In this document: positions 15,365 through 23,800 of the stretch, piece by piece
How positions within the stretch are numbered: position 1 is the first letter of the stretch
Layout: the number at the start of each line of letters is the position of its first letter
IMG/VR virus record: IMGVR_UViG_3300027844_000463
Coordinates: 1-41,755 of that record
Source: a virus
Length of the DNA stretch: 41,755 nt
Strand: one strand, 5' to 3'
Notes under the pieces: model-generated
Told to the model about the DNA's origin: nothing
Databases searched by the model: none
What the model saw: the letters and a program-made list of their open reading frames with translations, nothing else
Translations under genes and position numbers: made by a program

Positions 15365-16306
15365 ATGTTAAGCCTAGTCACCGGCCCGGCCACTGAGCCG
15401 GTCACTGTCGCTGAGGCCCGGCGGCAGCTTCTCCTGAATTCAAGCGAAGGCGAGCCGGTTCCCCCGGCGCCTACGGCTGTGCTCGCGGCGGCTGGCGTTG
15501 GCCTAGTCGATGACGGTATCCACAAATACTTGTGGACATTCGTGACTGCTGACGGGGAAACCTCGGCTGGCGACATCTCGGCGCCGGTGACGGTTGCGGA
15601 CAAGTCTAGTGATGGCAAGGTCGCGGTGTCCGTCCCGATCGGCGGCTCGGCATGCACCTCGCGGAAGGGCTATCGGACCTCGGCGGGTGGCGCGGTCTTC
15701 GGTCTCTTCGTGACGGTCGCGGACAATACCACCATCACGACGACCGACAACATCGCGGACAGTGCGCTCGGCGCCGCGCCTCCGACTACCAACACAACGG
15801 CTGACCCGGAGATTACTCGGTGGCTGTCTTCGTGTCGGCTTCGGGCTGAGCGGGTATCGCGCCGGGCGCTTATCACGCAGGTCTGGAACCTCGTGCTCGA
15901 TGTCTTCCCGTCCTGCGGGTATATCCACCTGCCGAAGCCTCCGCTGATTTCGGTGAGCTCGATCACGTATCTCGACACAGACGGGGCTTCGCAGACCTTC
16001 GCGGCGTCGAAGTATGTTGTGGAGATACCGGCGGGTCCGTTCGCTCAGCATGGGAAGATTTCGCTGGCCTACAATGAGGCGTGGCCGTCTTTGTATGGGC
16101 AGGCGAACGATGTGACAGTCCAATTCACGGCAGGCTATGGCGCAGCCGGTGATGTCCCGGCGATGCTGAAGGACGGCATCCTGCTGGACATCGCCACGCG
16201 CAGTTCTATGCGGGAGAACCTGTCGGTCGGCGCGGCTTCCCCACGCCATGTGCCGGGGACGGCGAATGAGATATACCGGGCGTTCCGGGTATGGGCTCCA
16301 CGGTGA
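15365..16306 (+). CDS. Head-tail connector (gp6/phiE125 gp8-like) with inserted beta domain
   Basis: A 313-residue protein. The connector fold is split: LVTGPATEPVTVAEARRQLL (residues 4-23) is the first helix, and the fold resumes at ADPEITRWLSSCRLRAERVS (146-165) and continues through VWNLVLDVFP, LPKPPLISVSSITYLD and VTVQFTAGYG, the usual gp6-like sequence. Between them, residues about 31-145 form an extra domain (YLWTFVTADGETSAG, KGYRTSAGGAVFGLF, NTTITTTDNIADSALG) like repeats in tail and fibre proteins. The connector binds below the portal. Confidence 0.82.
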   Translation: MLSLVTGPATEPVTVAEARRQLLLNSSEGEPVPPAPTAVLAAAGVGLVDDGIHKYLWTFVTADGETSAGDISAPVTVADKSSDGKVAVSVPIGGSACTSRKGYRTSAGGAVFGLFVTVADNTTITTTDNIADSALGAAPPTTNTTADPEITRWLSSCRLRAERVSRRALITQVWNLVLDVFPSCGYIHLPKPPLISVSSITYLDTDGASQTFAASKYVVEIPAGPFAQHGKISLAYNEAWPSLYGQANDVTVQFTAGYGAAGDVPAMLKDGILLDIATRSSMRENLSVGAASPRHVPGTANEIYRAFRVWAPR

Positions 16307-16887
16307 GGACTGACATTGGCGCGATGCGCGAGCGGTTACTGGTGCAGAGGAACGATGTTGAGTCGCTGACCCTTTCGAGCCTGACGCGGGTTTCGACGAC
16401 GGCGACCGGCACGACGGCGAAGCCTCACGGATACCTCGCTGGAGACTATGTGACGATCGCGGGTGTCACCACGGGAACGACTGGCTGGAATGCGAAGTGG
16501 AAGATCGCGACTGTCCCAACGACTCTCACATTTACCTTCACTTGCTCTGACGCTCTGGACACTCCCGGAACAGGTTCGATGACGGTCGTTTACGCCAGTA
16601 ACGCGCAGGGCGGGAAGGTTGTCCCATGGCGCACGTTCGATACCATCCCGGCGGCAATGATGGCCCTGAGCGCTCGCGAGCGCCACGCCTTCGATGCGGT
16701 GCAGTCGTCTACGGCGTATCGCTTCCGGGTTCGGGTAAACGCGACGTTGGCGCCGGAGATGCGGTTGCTGTGGACTCCATCGGCGCCGTTTGGAGCCCTC
16801 ACGAAGACGCTCGAAATCACCGGGCTGCCTCCGTTCGAGGATGGCCGGACATGGCAGTTCATTGAAGCGGCGGAGGTCGGCGCGTGA
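16303..16887 (+). CDS. Head closure/head-tail joining protein with inserted beta domain
   Basis: About 194 residues. MRTDIGAMRERLLVQRNDV at the start and FDTIPAAMMALSARERHAF...YRFRVRVNATLAPEMRLLW at the end match the short head-closure family. Residues about 22-100 are an inserted beta domain with PHGYLAGDYVTIAGV, also found in two other virion proteins here. The GTG start overlaps the previous stop; an ATG at 16291 is the alternative. Confidence 0.75.
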   Translation: MRTDIGAMRERLLVQRNDVESLTLSSLTRVSTTATGTTAKPHGYLAGDYVTIAGVTTGTTGWNAKWKIATVPTTLTFTFTCSDALDTPGTGSMTVVYASNAQGGKVVPWRTFDTIPAAMMALSARERHAFDAVQSSTAYRFRVRVNATLAPEMRLLWTPSAPFGALTKTLEITGLPPFEDGRTWQFIEAAEVGA

Positions 16888-17309
16888 GTTCCGGGGATCT
16901 CACGGCTGCCTCGCCGGTCCTTCAGGCGGTGTTCGGCGTGTTGCAGGATGCCACGCTTCAGGCCGCTATCGGCGGTCGTCTGTTCGATGACATTCCGGAG
17001 GACACACCGCGCCCGTGCATGCTGATGGAGATCCTAGACGAGCGCGACCTTCGTGGGTTCGGGATGGGGACTCTACCGGAACTTGACCTCCGGACACATG
17101 CGTATTCAGACAGCGGCAGTATGATGCAGGCGCAGGACATCAATCGGCAAGCCGTGGCGCTGCTGAAGGACGCGGCGCTGACGGTGACGGGCTTTTCACA
17201 GGCCGGTCGTGTTACATACCGGCGCTCTGTCACAGTCAAAGATGAAGTGCTTCACGGAGTCAAGGTTCACGAAATCGTTTCCCTTTTTACCGTTTGGGTG
17301 GAACAATGA
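16884..17309 (+). CDS. Tail terminator/completion protein (DUF3168-like)
   Basis: A 141-residue protein that matches the DUF3168 tail-completion pattern: ASPVLQAVFGVLQDATLQAAIGG at the start, then the acidic PRPCMLMEI strand, DLRTHAYSDSGSMMQAQDI, and the closing VKVHEIVSLFTVWVE. It caps the tail tube at the head end. GTG start in a GTGA overlap with the head-closure gene. Confidence 0.82.
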   Translation: MSSGDLTAASPVLQAVFGVLQDATLQAAIGGRLFDDIPEDTPRPCMLMEILDERDLRGFGMGTLPELDLRTHAYSDSGSMMQAQDINRQAVALLKDAALTVTGFSQAGRVTYRRSVTVKDEVLHGVKVHEIVSLFTVWVEQ

Positions 17310-17506
17310 CAGAAGCGGGTCGCGCAGGCGCTATCGTGGCGCCGGACGGGCGCCCGGCCAGAAGAATCACAGAGCAGGGGACATCAAAGCAGCCGTGTCC
17401 GAACTGTAACGCGGGGCCGGACAAGCGTCGGGCTTCCGGTGGGTTTGGGCTTCCGCACATACTCTGCGCTGTTTGCGGCTTCGCTTGGGAGAATGAAACG
17501 CCATGA
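17306..17506 (+). CDS. Small zinc-ribbon protein
   Basis: A 66-residue protein with CPNC and CAVCG pairs about 25 residues apart, a classic zinc ribbon, preceded by a Gly/Arg-rich tail. It overlaps genes on both sides by ATGA, so it belongs to the tail operon. Function unknown. Confidence 0.62.
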   Translation: MTEAGRAGAIVAPDGRPARRITEQGTSKQPCPNCNAGPDKRRASGGFGLPHILCAVCGFAWENETP

Positions 17507-17826
17507 CTGACCGATTCCGCGCTAACCGACAGTTCAAGTATCCCGCGAACGCTGAGTCTCTGGCGTTGGTCCTCGCGGCGGGTGGGATTGCGAAGCTCAC
17601 TCCTGAAGACCGTGCGAAGGTTACGTTCAAGCGCGTGGACGTTGGCGGCGATTGCTCGGACATGCCTGCGGAGTCGATACCGTTGCGGCTGGCTCGTGGA
17701 GAAATTACGCGACTCGGCGCCGTGTCGCCAACTCCAGAATTGGCTCCGGTGAGGCCAGTGACGCCGCTGAGGGCTGTTTCGGGAATAGCCGGTCGGGTGG
17801 ACGTGTTCGATAACGGGAGGGGCTAA
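17503..17826 (+). CDS. Hypothetical tail-region protein
   Basis: A 107-residue protein. The first 70 residues (ANRQFKYPANAESLALVLAAGG, VGGDCSDMPAESIPLRLARG) look folded; the rest is Pro/Val-rich. It lies immediately before the tail tube gene and starts in an ATGA overlap. I do not recognise its function. Confidence 0.6.
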   Translation: MTDRFRANRQFKYPANAESLALVLAAGGIAKLTPEDRAKVTFKRVDVGGDCSDMPAESIPLRLARGEITRLGAVSPTPELAPVRPVTPLRAVSGIAGRVDVFDNGRG

Positions 17827-17828
17827 GC

Positions 17829-18821
17829 ATGGCGACTGGTAAATACGGCGGGAAAAGCGTTTTCTTTTTCGCTGACGGTTACAATTTGATCACGGCGAAG
17901 CTCAAGGGCTTGCGCTTCAAAGTGACCGCCATGACGGAGGATGTCACCGGGCTCGGGGACTCCGCTGAAGCGCACCTGCCAACCGGGCTGTCGAAAGCGG
18001 AGTTGTCACAGGATGGCGGGTTCTTCGATACGGCTGCCCTTCAGACACACGCCGCACATTCCGGCAGCGTCCCCACGACGCCTCAGGCGACCGTGAGGAC
18101 TGTTTGTGCCGGGTTCGCTGGCGCTACCATCGGCGAGATGTTCATCGGCTTTATCGGCGCGTTCACGGGCGCCTACGAGGTCTTGGCGCAGCTTGGTTCG
18201 TTGACGAAGGCGAACGTGGAATACACGATCTCTGGGCAGCTTGACCGTGGGCAGATTCTCCAGCCGTTGGCGACGAAAACCGCCGATTGGGATACACAGT
18301 CTACGCCGGTTGATTACACGTTGGACCCGCAGCAGCGTGTCATTCCTATCACCTCGAATTCGCAGGCGAACCCGTCGGTTGTGACCTGCCCTGTCCCTCA
18401 TGGGTTGACCTCCGGCGACATCATCTTGATTGCCGGTGTGTCAAGCTCAAATGCAGACATCAACGGCCAGCAGACGGCCACGGTAATCGACACGCTGACC
18501 TTCTCGGTCGCGGTGGATGCGTCGGTGTCTGCGGGGACCGGAGGGACGTTCGTTCGGGCGAATACCGCAGACGGCGGCGTTGGGTATCAGCAGAACACGG
18601 AGGGCTCGGGCTTCACGAATTTCGTTGGGACAATTCAGGACTCGCCGGACGACATCACCTACGCGACATTGGTCGCGTTCACGGACTCGGTATCGGACCC
18701 GGTTGCGGAGCGCGTCACCGTTTCGGGGACCGTTGATCGGTATCTGGCCTACGATGGCAATGTGACAGGCTCGGGGACGATCGGTGTCTTCGCCGGGTTC
18801 TGTAGAACGCTTCCGTCCTGA
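17829..18821 (+). CDS. Major tail (tube) protein with inserted beta domain
   Basis: A 330-residue tail-tube-like protein. The N-terminus (GKYGGKSVFFFADGYNL, then TAMTEDVTGLGDSAEAHLP) and the C-terminus (ISGTVDRYLAYD-like strands and IGVFAGFCRTLP) follow the TP901/HK97-type tube pattern. Residues about 170-245 are an extra domain with PHGLTSGDIILIAGV and NGQQTATVIDTLTF, related to insertions in two other virion proteins here. Its N-terminus also resembles the smaller protein at 19142. Confidence 0.8.
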   Translation: MATGKYGGKSVFFFADGYNLITAKLKGLRFKVTAMTEDVTGLGDSAEAHLPTGLSKAELSQDGGFFDTAALQTHAAHSGSVPTTPQATVRTVCAGFAGATIGEMFIGFIGAFTGAYEVLAQLGSLTKANVEYTISGQLDRGQILQPLATKTADWDTQSTPVDYTLDPQQRVIPITSNSQANPSVVTCPVPHGLTSGDIILIAGVSSSNADINGQQTATVIDTLTFSVAVDASVSAGTGGTFVRANTADGGVGYQQNTEGSGFTNFVGTIQDSPDDITYATLVAFTDSVSDPVAERVTVSGTVDRYLAYDGNVTGSGTIGVFAGFCRTLPS

Positions 18822-19033
18822 TGGATCTCGACAACCCTGCGCTGGCTCGATTACTGGCGCAGGTGAAGGAAGTCGAAGGCGCGACACGGGCGGCTATGCG
18901 GACGAAGGACGAAGCTGAGCGTGATCAGGCGGTGATTGCAATGCGGCTGTCCACGGCGCTCAGGCAGAAGATTGAGACATGGATCGGTCTTCGTGCAATT
19001 CGTGATTCCCTTCGCGGACCAAACACGGTATAG
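18821..19033 (+). CDS. Small helical protein after tail tube gene
   Basis: A 70-residue, mostly helical, charged protein (ALARLLAQVKEVEGATRAAM, RLSTALRQKIETWIGLRAIR). Starts in a TGATG overlap with the tail tube gene. Could be an assembly helper; no family recognised. Confidence 0.55.
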   Translation: MDLDNPALARLLAQVKEVEGATRAAMRTKDEAERDQAVIAMRLSTALRQKIETWIGLRAIRDSLRGPNTV

Positions 19034-19141
19034 TTACTGCGTTCAGACAATTTACGTCTCGGCCCACTCTCGCCGCACTAGTCCTGCCGCGTTGGCCGTC
19101 TGAGGCTCTAACATTCCCGCGAGCGGGAGAGGAGCCCAACG
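19034..19141 (+). other. Intergenic leader with hairpin at the Shine-Dalgarno
   Basis: A 108-base gap. Near its end TTCCCG-CGAG-CGGGAG can form a short hairpin (about 19114-19129) that overlaps the start of a strong purine-rich Shine-Dalgarno (GGGAGAGGAG) for the next gene. This could tune translation of the small tube-like protein. No good promoter was seen. Confidence 0.35.
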
Positions 19142-19567
19142 ATGCCCGGAAAATACGGATCAGCTTCAGTCACGATCACTTACGATGACGGACCCGGCGG
19201 AACGGGGCGCGTCATCACCGGGCATGTCCTGACGATGAGCGGGGCGAAGATCACCTCAGCCATGCAGGCATCCCACGCCTTCGGGGACGGGTGGGAAGAG
19301 TCAACGCCTTCCGGCCTGATGAAAATGGACCCTGTGACCGTCACGGGATTCTTCGACACGACGGCCACGACCGGGCCACACGTCGTCTTCATCGCGCCTG
19401 ACGACGGTCCGCAGGATTCCACGCGAACGCTCGTGATGGTCTTCGGCGACAGTAAAACCATGACCGTCGAAACCTACCTCGTGTCGTATGAGGTATTGGG
19501 TAAGAACGGGGCGCTGACTGAGTTCTCGGCAGTCATCCAGCCCACCGGCACCGCTACGTGGTCGTAA
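19142..19567 (+). CDS. Second tail-tube-like protein
   Basis: A 141-residue beta-rich protein. Its start (PGKYGSASVTITYDDG) is like that of the 330-residue tail protein (TGKYGGKSVFFFADG). The middle (DPVTVTGFFDTTATTGPHV) and end (YEVLGKNGALTEFSAVIQPT) fit a tail tube or minor tail subunit. A strong Shine-Dalgarno and its own leader suggest high expression. Which of the two paralogues forms the tube cannot be decided from sequence. Confidence 0.7.
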   Translation: MPGKYGSASVTITYDDGPGGTGRVITGHVLTMSGAKITSAMQASHAFGDGWEESTPSGLMKMDPVTVTGFFDTTATTGPHVVFIAPDDGPQDSTRTLVMVFGDSKTMTVETYLVSYEVLGKNGALTEFSAVIQPTGTATWS

Positions 19568-19590
19568 GACGGTAGCGCAAGCGTAGATTC

Positions 19591-19662
19591 TGTGGCTCCG
19601 GACCCATCCCCCACAATCCTGTCGGGGATGGCACCGGAGCCCGTTAATCACACGGAGCCACA
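19591..19662 (+). promoter_or_regulatory. Long hairpin with alternative pairing over a Shine-Dalgarno
   Basis: GGCTCCGG (19594-19601) pairs perfectly with CCGGAGCC (19634-19641), and CCATCCCC (19604-19611) with GGGGATGG (19624-19631). This gives a 16-pair stem with a 2x2 internal loop. The same left arm, TGTGGCTCCG (19591-19600), is also a perfect 10-base complement of CGGAGCCACA (19653-19662), which covers the Shine-Dalgarno of the chaperone gene at 19666. The two structures exclude each other, so this could be an attenuator between abundant tube protein and scarce chaperone. Confidence 0.5.
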
Positions 19663-19665
19663 CCA

Positions 19666-20115
19666 ATGAGTATCTTCGCCTCTCTCGTCACGAAAATCCT
19701 CGTCGTTCCCGATCTCCCCGATCACACCATCACTATCCGTAAGCTGGCGCCGAAGCATTTGGAAGCAGCGGCCACCGCGCATCAGAAGGCATCGATCGAA
19801 GCGGTGAAGGAGATGGGTGGACCGGCGTTCATCACAGAGCTTCAGGCGCTTACCGGCGTGAAGACGGCGCCGAAGGATCAGGCCGAAGACGGTCCGGCGG
19901 AGACGGTCGCGGGGATCAAGCGTGACCCGACTGACGGTTTCGATCGTGTGGTTCTTTTCCGCTCGGCGATCACCGGTTGGACATTCGATAAGGACCACAC
20001 GGACGAGGATGTGCTGACGGACATCGAGGGCGACGTGAGTGACTGGCTCGCCACGGAGATCCTGACGCTGGCGAAGCCATCGCTGTTTTCGGAGGACGGC
20101 CCAAAAAACGACTGA
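19666..20115 (+). CDS. Tail assembly chaperone (G-type, frame 0)
   Basis: A 149-residue protein in the position and style of the lambda gpG-type tail chaperone: VPDLPDHTITIRKLAPKHLE at the start, central helices, and DVSDWLATEILTLAKP near the end. It coats the tape measure protein during tail assembly. Its last codons contain a slippery heptamer, so a fraction of ribosomes should make a 243-residue G-T fusion with the next frame. Confidence 0.8.
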   Translation: MSIFASLVTKILVVPDLPDHTITIRKLAPKHLEAAATAHQKASIEAVKEMGGPAFITELQALTGVKTAPKDQAEDGPAETVAGIKRDPTDGFDRVVLFRSAITGWTFDKDHTDEDVLTDIEGDVSDWLATEILTLAKPSLFSEDGPKND

Positions 20116-20149
20116 GGTTCCTTGAGCGCTGTTTGCGCGGTGAGGGACC
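20100..20149 (+). other. Programmed -1 ribosomal frameshift site with stimulatory hairpin
   Basis: The heptamer C_CCA_AAA (20100-20106) is in the correct phase of the chaperone frame. Nine bases later an RNA hairpin can form: GGTTCCTT (20116-20123) with GAGGGACC (20142-20149), allowing two G-U pairs, and GCGC (20126-20129) with GCGC (20135-20138) inside. A slip back by one base enters the frame of the downstream T open reading frame with no stop between. Confidence 0.8.
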
Positions 20150-20396
20150 AATGCCCGTCATCTGGTGGGTGAGTCGGCTTTGCGAGGAGTTCCATTGCTT
20201 GCCCTCGCAGGCGTGGCGGGAGTATCAGAACTTACCCTCTGGCATCATCGAGGAGATCTTGGAAGCTCGGCAGTATGTGTCAGTCCGGAACGCCTACGAG
20301 CAGGCGACCGACACGGCGAAGTTGCCTCAGTCGGAGATGCTCGATCTCGTTCGTGAGATTGATTTCTCGCTCGCTCAGGAAGACGGCTTAGTTTAG
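20106..20396 (+). CDS. Tail assembly chaperone T extension (made by -1 frameshift)
   Basis: 96 codons from the slip site to TAG. After the shift the sequence reads KRLRFLERCLRGEGPMPVIW, then CEEFHCLPSQAWREYQNLP and a helical acidic end. This is typical of the T part of G-T fusions, which recruits the tail tube protein. An ATG at 20151 has no convincing Shine-Dalgarno, supporting synthesis only as a fusion of about 243 residues. Confidence 0.75.
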   Translation, partial: KRLRFLERCLRGEGPMPVIWWVSRLCEEFHCLPSQAWREYQNLPSGIIEEILEARQYVSVRNAYEQATDTAKLPQSEMLDLVREIDFSLAQEDGLV

Positions 20397-20409
20397 GGAG
20401 GGTGGTCAC

Positions 20410-20802
20410 ATGCCGGGAATGTTGAGTGTGCAAGTCGTGGGCGTTCAGTCCACGCTCGATGCCCTTGACAAGCTCGGCGACCGCGCCTCGAAACTGGTCG
20501 ATGAAGTGGCTTCGCAGGCGGCTGATAACATCGTGCGTGAAGCCGCGCAGCGTGTCAGGCGCCGGACTGGCCGGACGGCTCGGGCCATCACAAAAGAGCG
20601 AGCGAACGACGGCAACGGCTTCGTTGTCTTCGTCGATACGCCTGAGGATACGTGGCCGAACCTTGACATCGGTCTGGAGTTCGGAACCATCCACATGACG
20701 GCGGCGCCCTTCCTTCATGTCTCGGCGCTTTTGGAGTCTGAGGCATTCCAACGAGCGCTAGAGCAGGCGCTTGAGGATGCGTTGTCTGAGGTGAGCGCGT
20801 AA
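20410..20802 (+). CDS. HK97 gp10-like tail completion/neck protein
   Basis: A 130-residue protein: an N-terminal LDKLGDRASKLVDEVASQAA helix, the basic RRRTGRTARAI segment, and the signature end GLEFGTIHMTAAPFLHVSAL. This matches the HK97 gp10 family, which joins tail to neck. It usually lies between head-closure and tail-terminator genes; here it sits between the chaperones and the tape measure. A strong GGGAGGGTGG sequence precedes the ATG. Confidence 0.82.
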   Translation: MPGMLSVQVVGVQSTLDALDKLGDRASKLVDEVASQAADNIVREAAQRVRRRTGRTARAITKERANDGNGFVVFVDTPEDTWPNLDIGLEFGTIHMTAAPFLHVSALLESEAFQRALEQALEDALSEVSA

Positions 20803-23800
20803 TGGCTGGCAACAGCATGGTCGTTCGGATCGCCGGGGATCTTTCCGAGCTTCGCCGGACGCTCGCGGAAGGCACCTCGGCGATCACGACCACGACGGCG
20901 GCGATGAGCAAGCTGGCGGGTTCGCTGAACAGCGGTCCGTTGATCCAGCGAGCGCATAACGTCGTCGCGGCAATCAATAAAGTGGGCGTGTCTACCCTGA
21001 CGGCATCCCAATCTGCTACCCAACTCAAAGTCTTGGACGCGGCTATGGCGAAGCTGGCCCTGACCGGCAAGCCTATCCCGGCAGATATGCAACGGATGGC
21101 AGCCGCGTTGCGGTCTATGGCGCCTCCTGTGAAGACGCTTGAGGCTCGCATGGCGGCGTTGGCGAACAAGGTCAACACCTTCGGGCAAGCGGCGCGGACC
21201 ATCGGCGTTGGCTTCACGGCAGCTTTTACGGCTCCTATCGTCGGGTTCGGCGTGGCGTCTGTCAAGGCGTTCGCGGACTTCGATCAGGCGATGACCAACT
21301 CAACCGCCATCATGGGCAACGTGTCCGATCAGATGAAGGGCGAGATGTCGGACGCTGCCCGTGAGGTTGGCCGGACCACGACATTCTCGGCCACGGAAGC
21401 GGCGGAAGCGTATTTCTTCCTCGCGTCGGCTGGCTTGGATGCGGCGTCATCGATCGCGGCGATGCCGAAGGTTGCCTCGTTCGCTCAGGCTGGCAACTTC
21501 AGCTTGGCGCTTGCCACGGACCTCTTGACGGATGCACAGAGCGCCCTCGGTCTGACGATTCGCGATGATGTCGTGGAGAACATGGCCAACATGGTGCACG
21601 TCAGCGACGTGCTGGTGAAGGCGAACACCCTTGCAAATGCTTCTGTCCAACAGTTCTCTGTCGCTCTGACGACGAAGGCCGGTAACGCGATGAAGCAGTT
21701 GAACATCGACATCGAATCCGGTGTCGCTGTGCTTGCCGCATGGGCCGATCAGGGCATCAAGGGGACGCTGGCCGGTGAGCGCTTCAACATGGTCACGCGG
21801 GACTTGCAGAAGGCCGTGATGAAGAACGGTGAAGAGTTCAAGCGCTTGAACATCGCTGTCTTCGATTCACAGGGCAATTTCCGGAACATGTCGGACATCA
21901 CGGAAGACCTCGAAAAGAACCTGTTGGGAATGTCGGCGGAGCAGCAGAATGCCACGCTGGCGTCTCTCGGCTTCACCTCGAAGACCATTTCGGCTACGCG
22001 GTCCTTGGTAGGTTTGTCGGGCTCGATTCGTGATTACGAGTCATCGTTGCGCGATGCGGCAGGTATCACGGATGAGGTCGCGGCGAAGCAGTTGGAAAGC
22101 TTCTCGGCGGCGCTGTCGTTGGCATGGGGTAAGGTCGTTGACCTTGGTATCGAGATTGGTGGGACGCTGGCTCCGATGATCCTCAAACTTGTGGATGCGA
22201 TGGACCCGGCGATAGACCGGCTCCAGTCGCTCGCACGGAGCTTCACAGAATCAAGTCGGACGACGAAAATCGTGATCATCGGTGTGCTTGGCCTGATGGC
22301 GGCGATTGGCCCGTTGCTGGTCGCTGTGGGCATGCTTGGTATGGCCCTTGGGCCGATTATCACGGCTTACGGATTGTGGGCAGGCGCGAGCGCAACGGCT
22401 GTCGCTGCGGCTGGACCGGCAACGGCAGGGCTGGCAGCTACCGGGACGGCGGCGGCGGCGTCTACGGGCATGTTGGCCGGGCTGGTGGCGGTCATGACGG
22501 GTCCGGTGGGCCTGACGGTTGCGGCGGTAGCGCTCGCGGCGGGAGTGTTATACGCAACGGACGGCTTGGGTGACATCAAGGAAGCGGCGGAAGACGCTGG
22601 TGGGATTCTCTCCAGCCTCGCAACGATCGTGGCAACGGAGGCCACCATACAGTTCAATCAATTCGCGGAATCTGCTGGCTACATCATGGAGCAGTTGGAC
22701 AAGCTGAAGCTTTCCACTGACGACTACGGTGGCGCGACCTCAGCGGCTGTTGCGGAGGCGAATCCGTTCTTAGGTGTATTGAACTTGTTCGGTGGCGTCC
22801 TGCCGGTAGTGGATAAGTTCTTGTCGGATGTCGCGGCATCGTCTATGCGAGCGAAGGACGACATGCAGGGGTTCATCAGCGGGACATCGAACGCTGCGAA
22901 CGGCGTATCGGCGGCGCTGGCGCTGGTGGGCCCGGCCTTCATCCGGTCATCCACGGAAACGGCTCGGCTGGCTGCTGAGGCACTTGCGCTCAAGAACGAG
23001 ATGGAGGAGACGGCGGCGGCAGCCGAAAATATGAGCAAGGCCGTTCAGTCGTTAGCTGACTCGATGGGCAAGGACGGGTTGGAGGCGGCGCAGGTTTTCG
23101 AGAAGGCGGTGGAAGCGGTCGGCGGCGTATCTACGCTGACGCAGGGGAACATCGACAAATACGCGAAAACGCTGGATGAGGTGATAGAGCAGTATCGGCT
23201 GTTCGGCCCTGCTGGCGCGGCGATCGTTGCTCACTTCGAGGAGGTGCGCGACACGCTACCGCAGACTACGGAGGAGATGAAGCAGGCGGCGGAACAGTTG
23301 AAGTTCATGAACAAGGAATGGTCAGCTATGCAGGTGCTTCTGTCTAGCACTCAGAAGACCATGGCGAACTTCGCAGACGCGACCTCACCGCGTCTGCGCG
23401 GACTCCTCGATCAAGCGATTCAGGTTCCCCCGGTGATGGCGATGGGATCTGCTGGTCTGGTGAAATTCGTTGAGTCTCTGAACCTGTCGGATCACGACAA
23501 GATGATGAATTTTTTCGGGCCGTTGGCGCCGGATAAAATTCCAAGCACTCTCGGAGCGATCAAGGGTGCGCTGTCGGACATGCCGAACGTCATCATGTCG
23601 GCGATCACCGGCGGCGGCGATGTCGCTGGCGCTATCGGTGGTTCCATCTTCGGTAAGATATTTGACCCTGCTGGTGGACTTGTGACGAAGGCAACATCGA
23701 AGCTGACCGGAGCCTTGGGCTCGACAATCGGTGGCGCCCTCGGCTCTGTCCTGCCCGGCATCGGGACGTTGCTTGGCTCGCAGGCCGGGAAGTTGCTTAC

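Noticed and set aside
15503-16249. 248-residue minus-strand open frame
   Set aside because: Antisense to the connector gene; Arg/His-rich sequence typical of shadow frames.
16651-16701. Inverted repeat around GCGCTCGCGAGCGC inside the head-closure gene
   Set aside because: Self-complementary run within coding sequence; probably by-product of codon use, no regulatory context.
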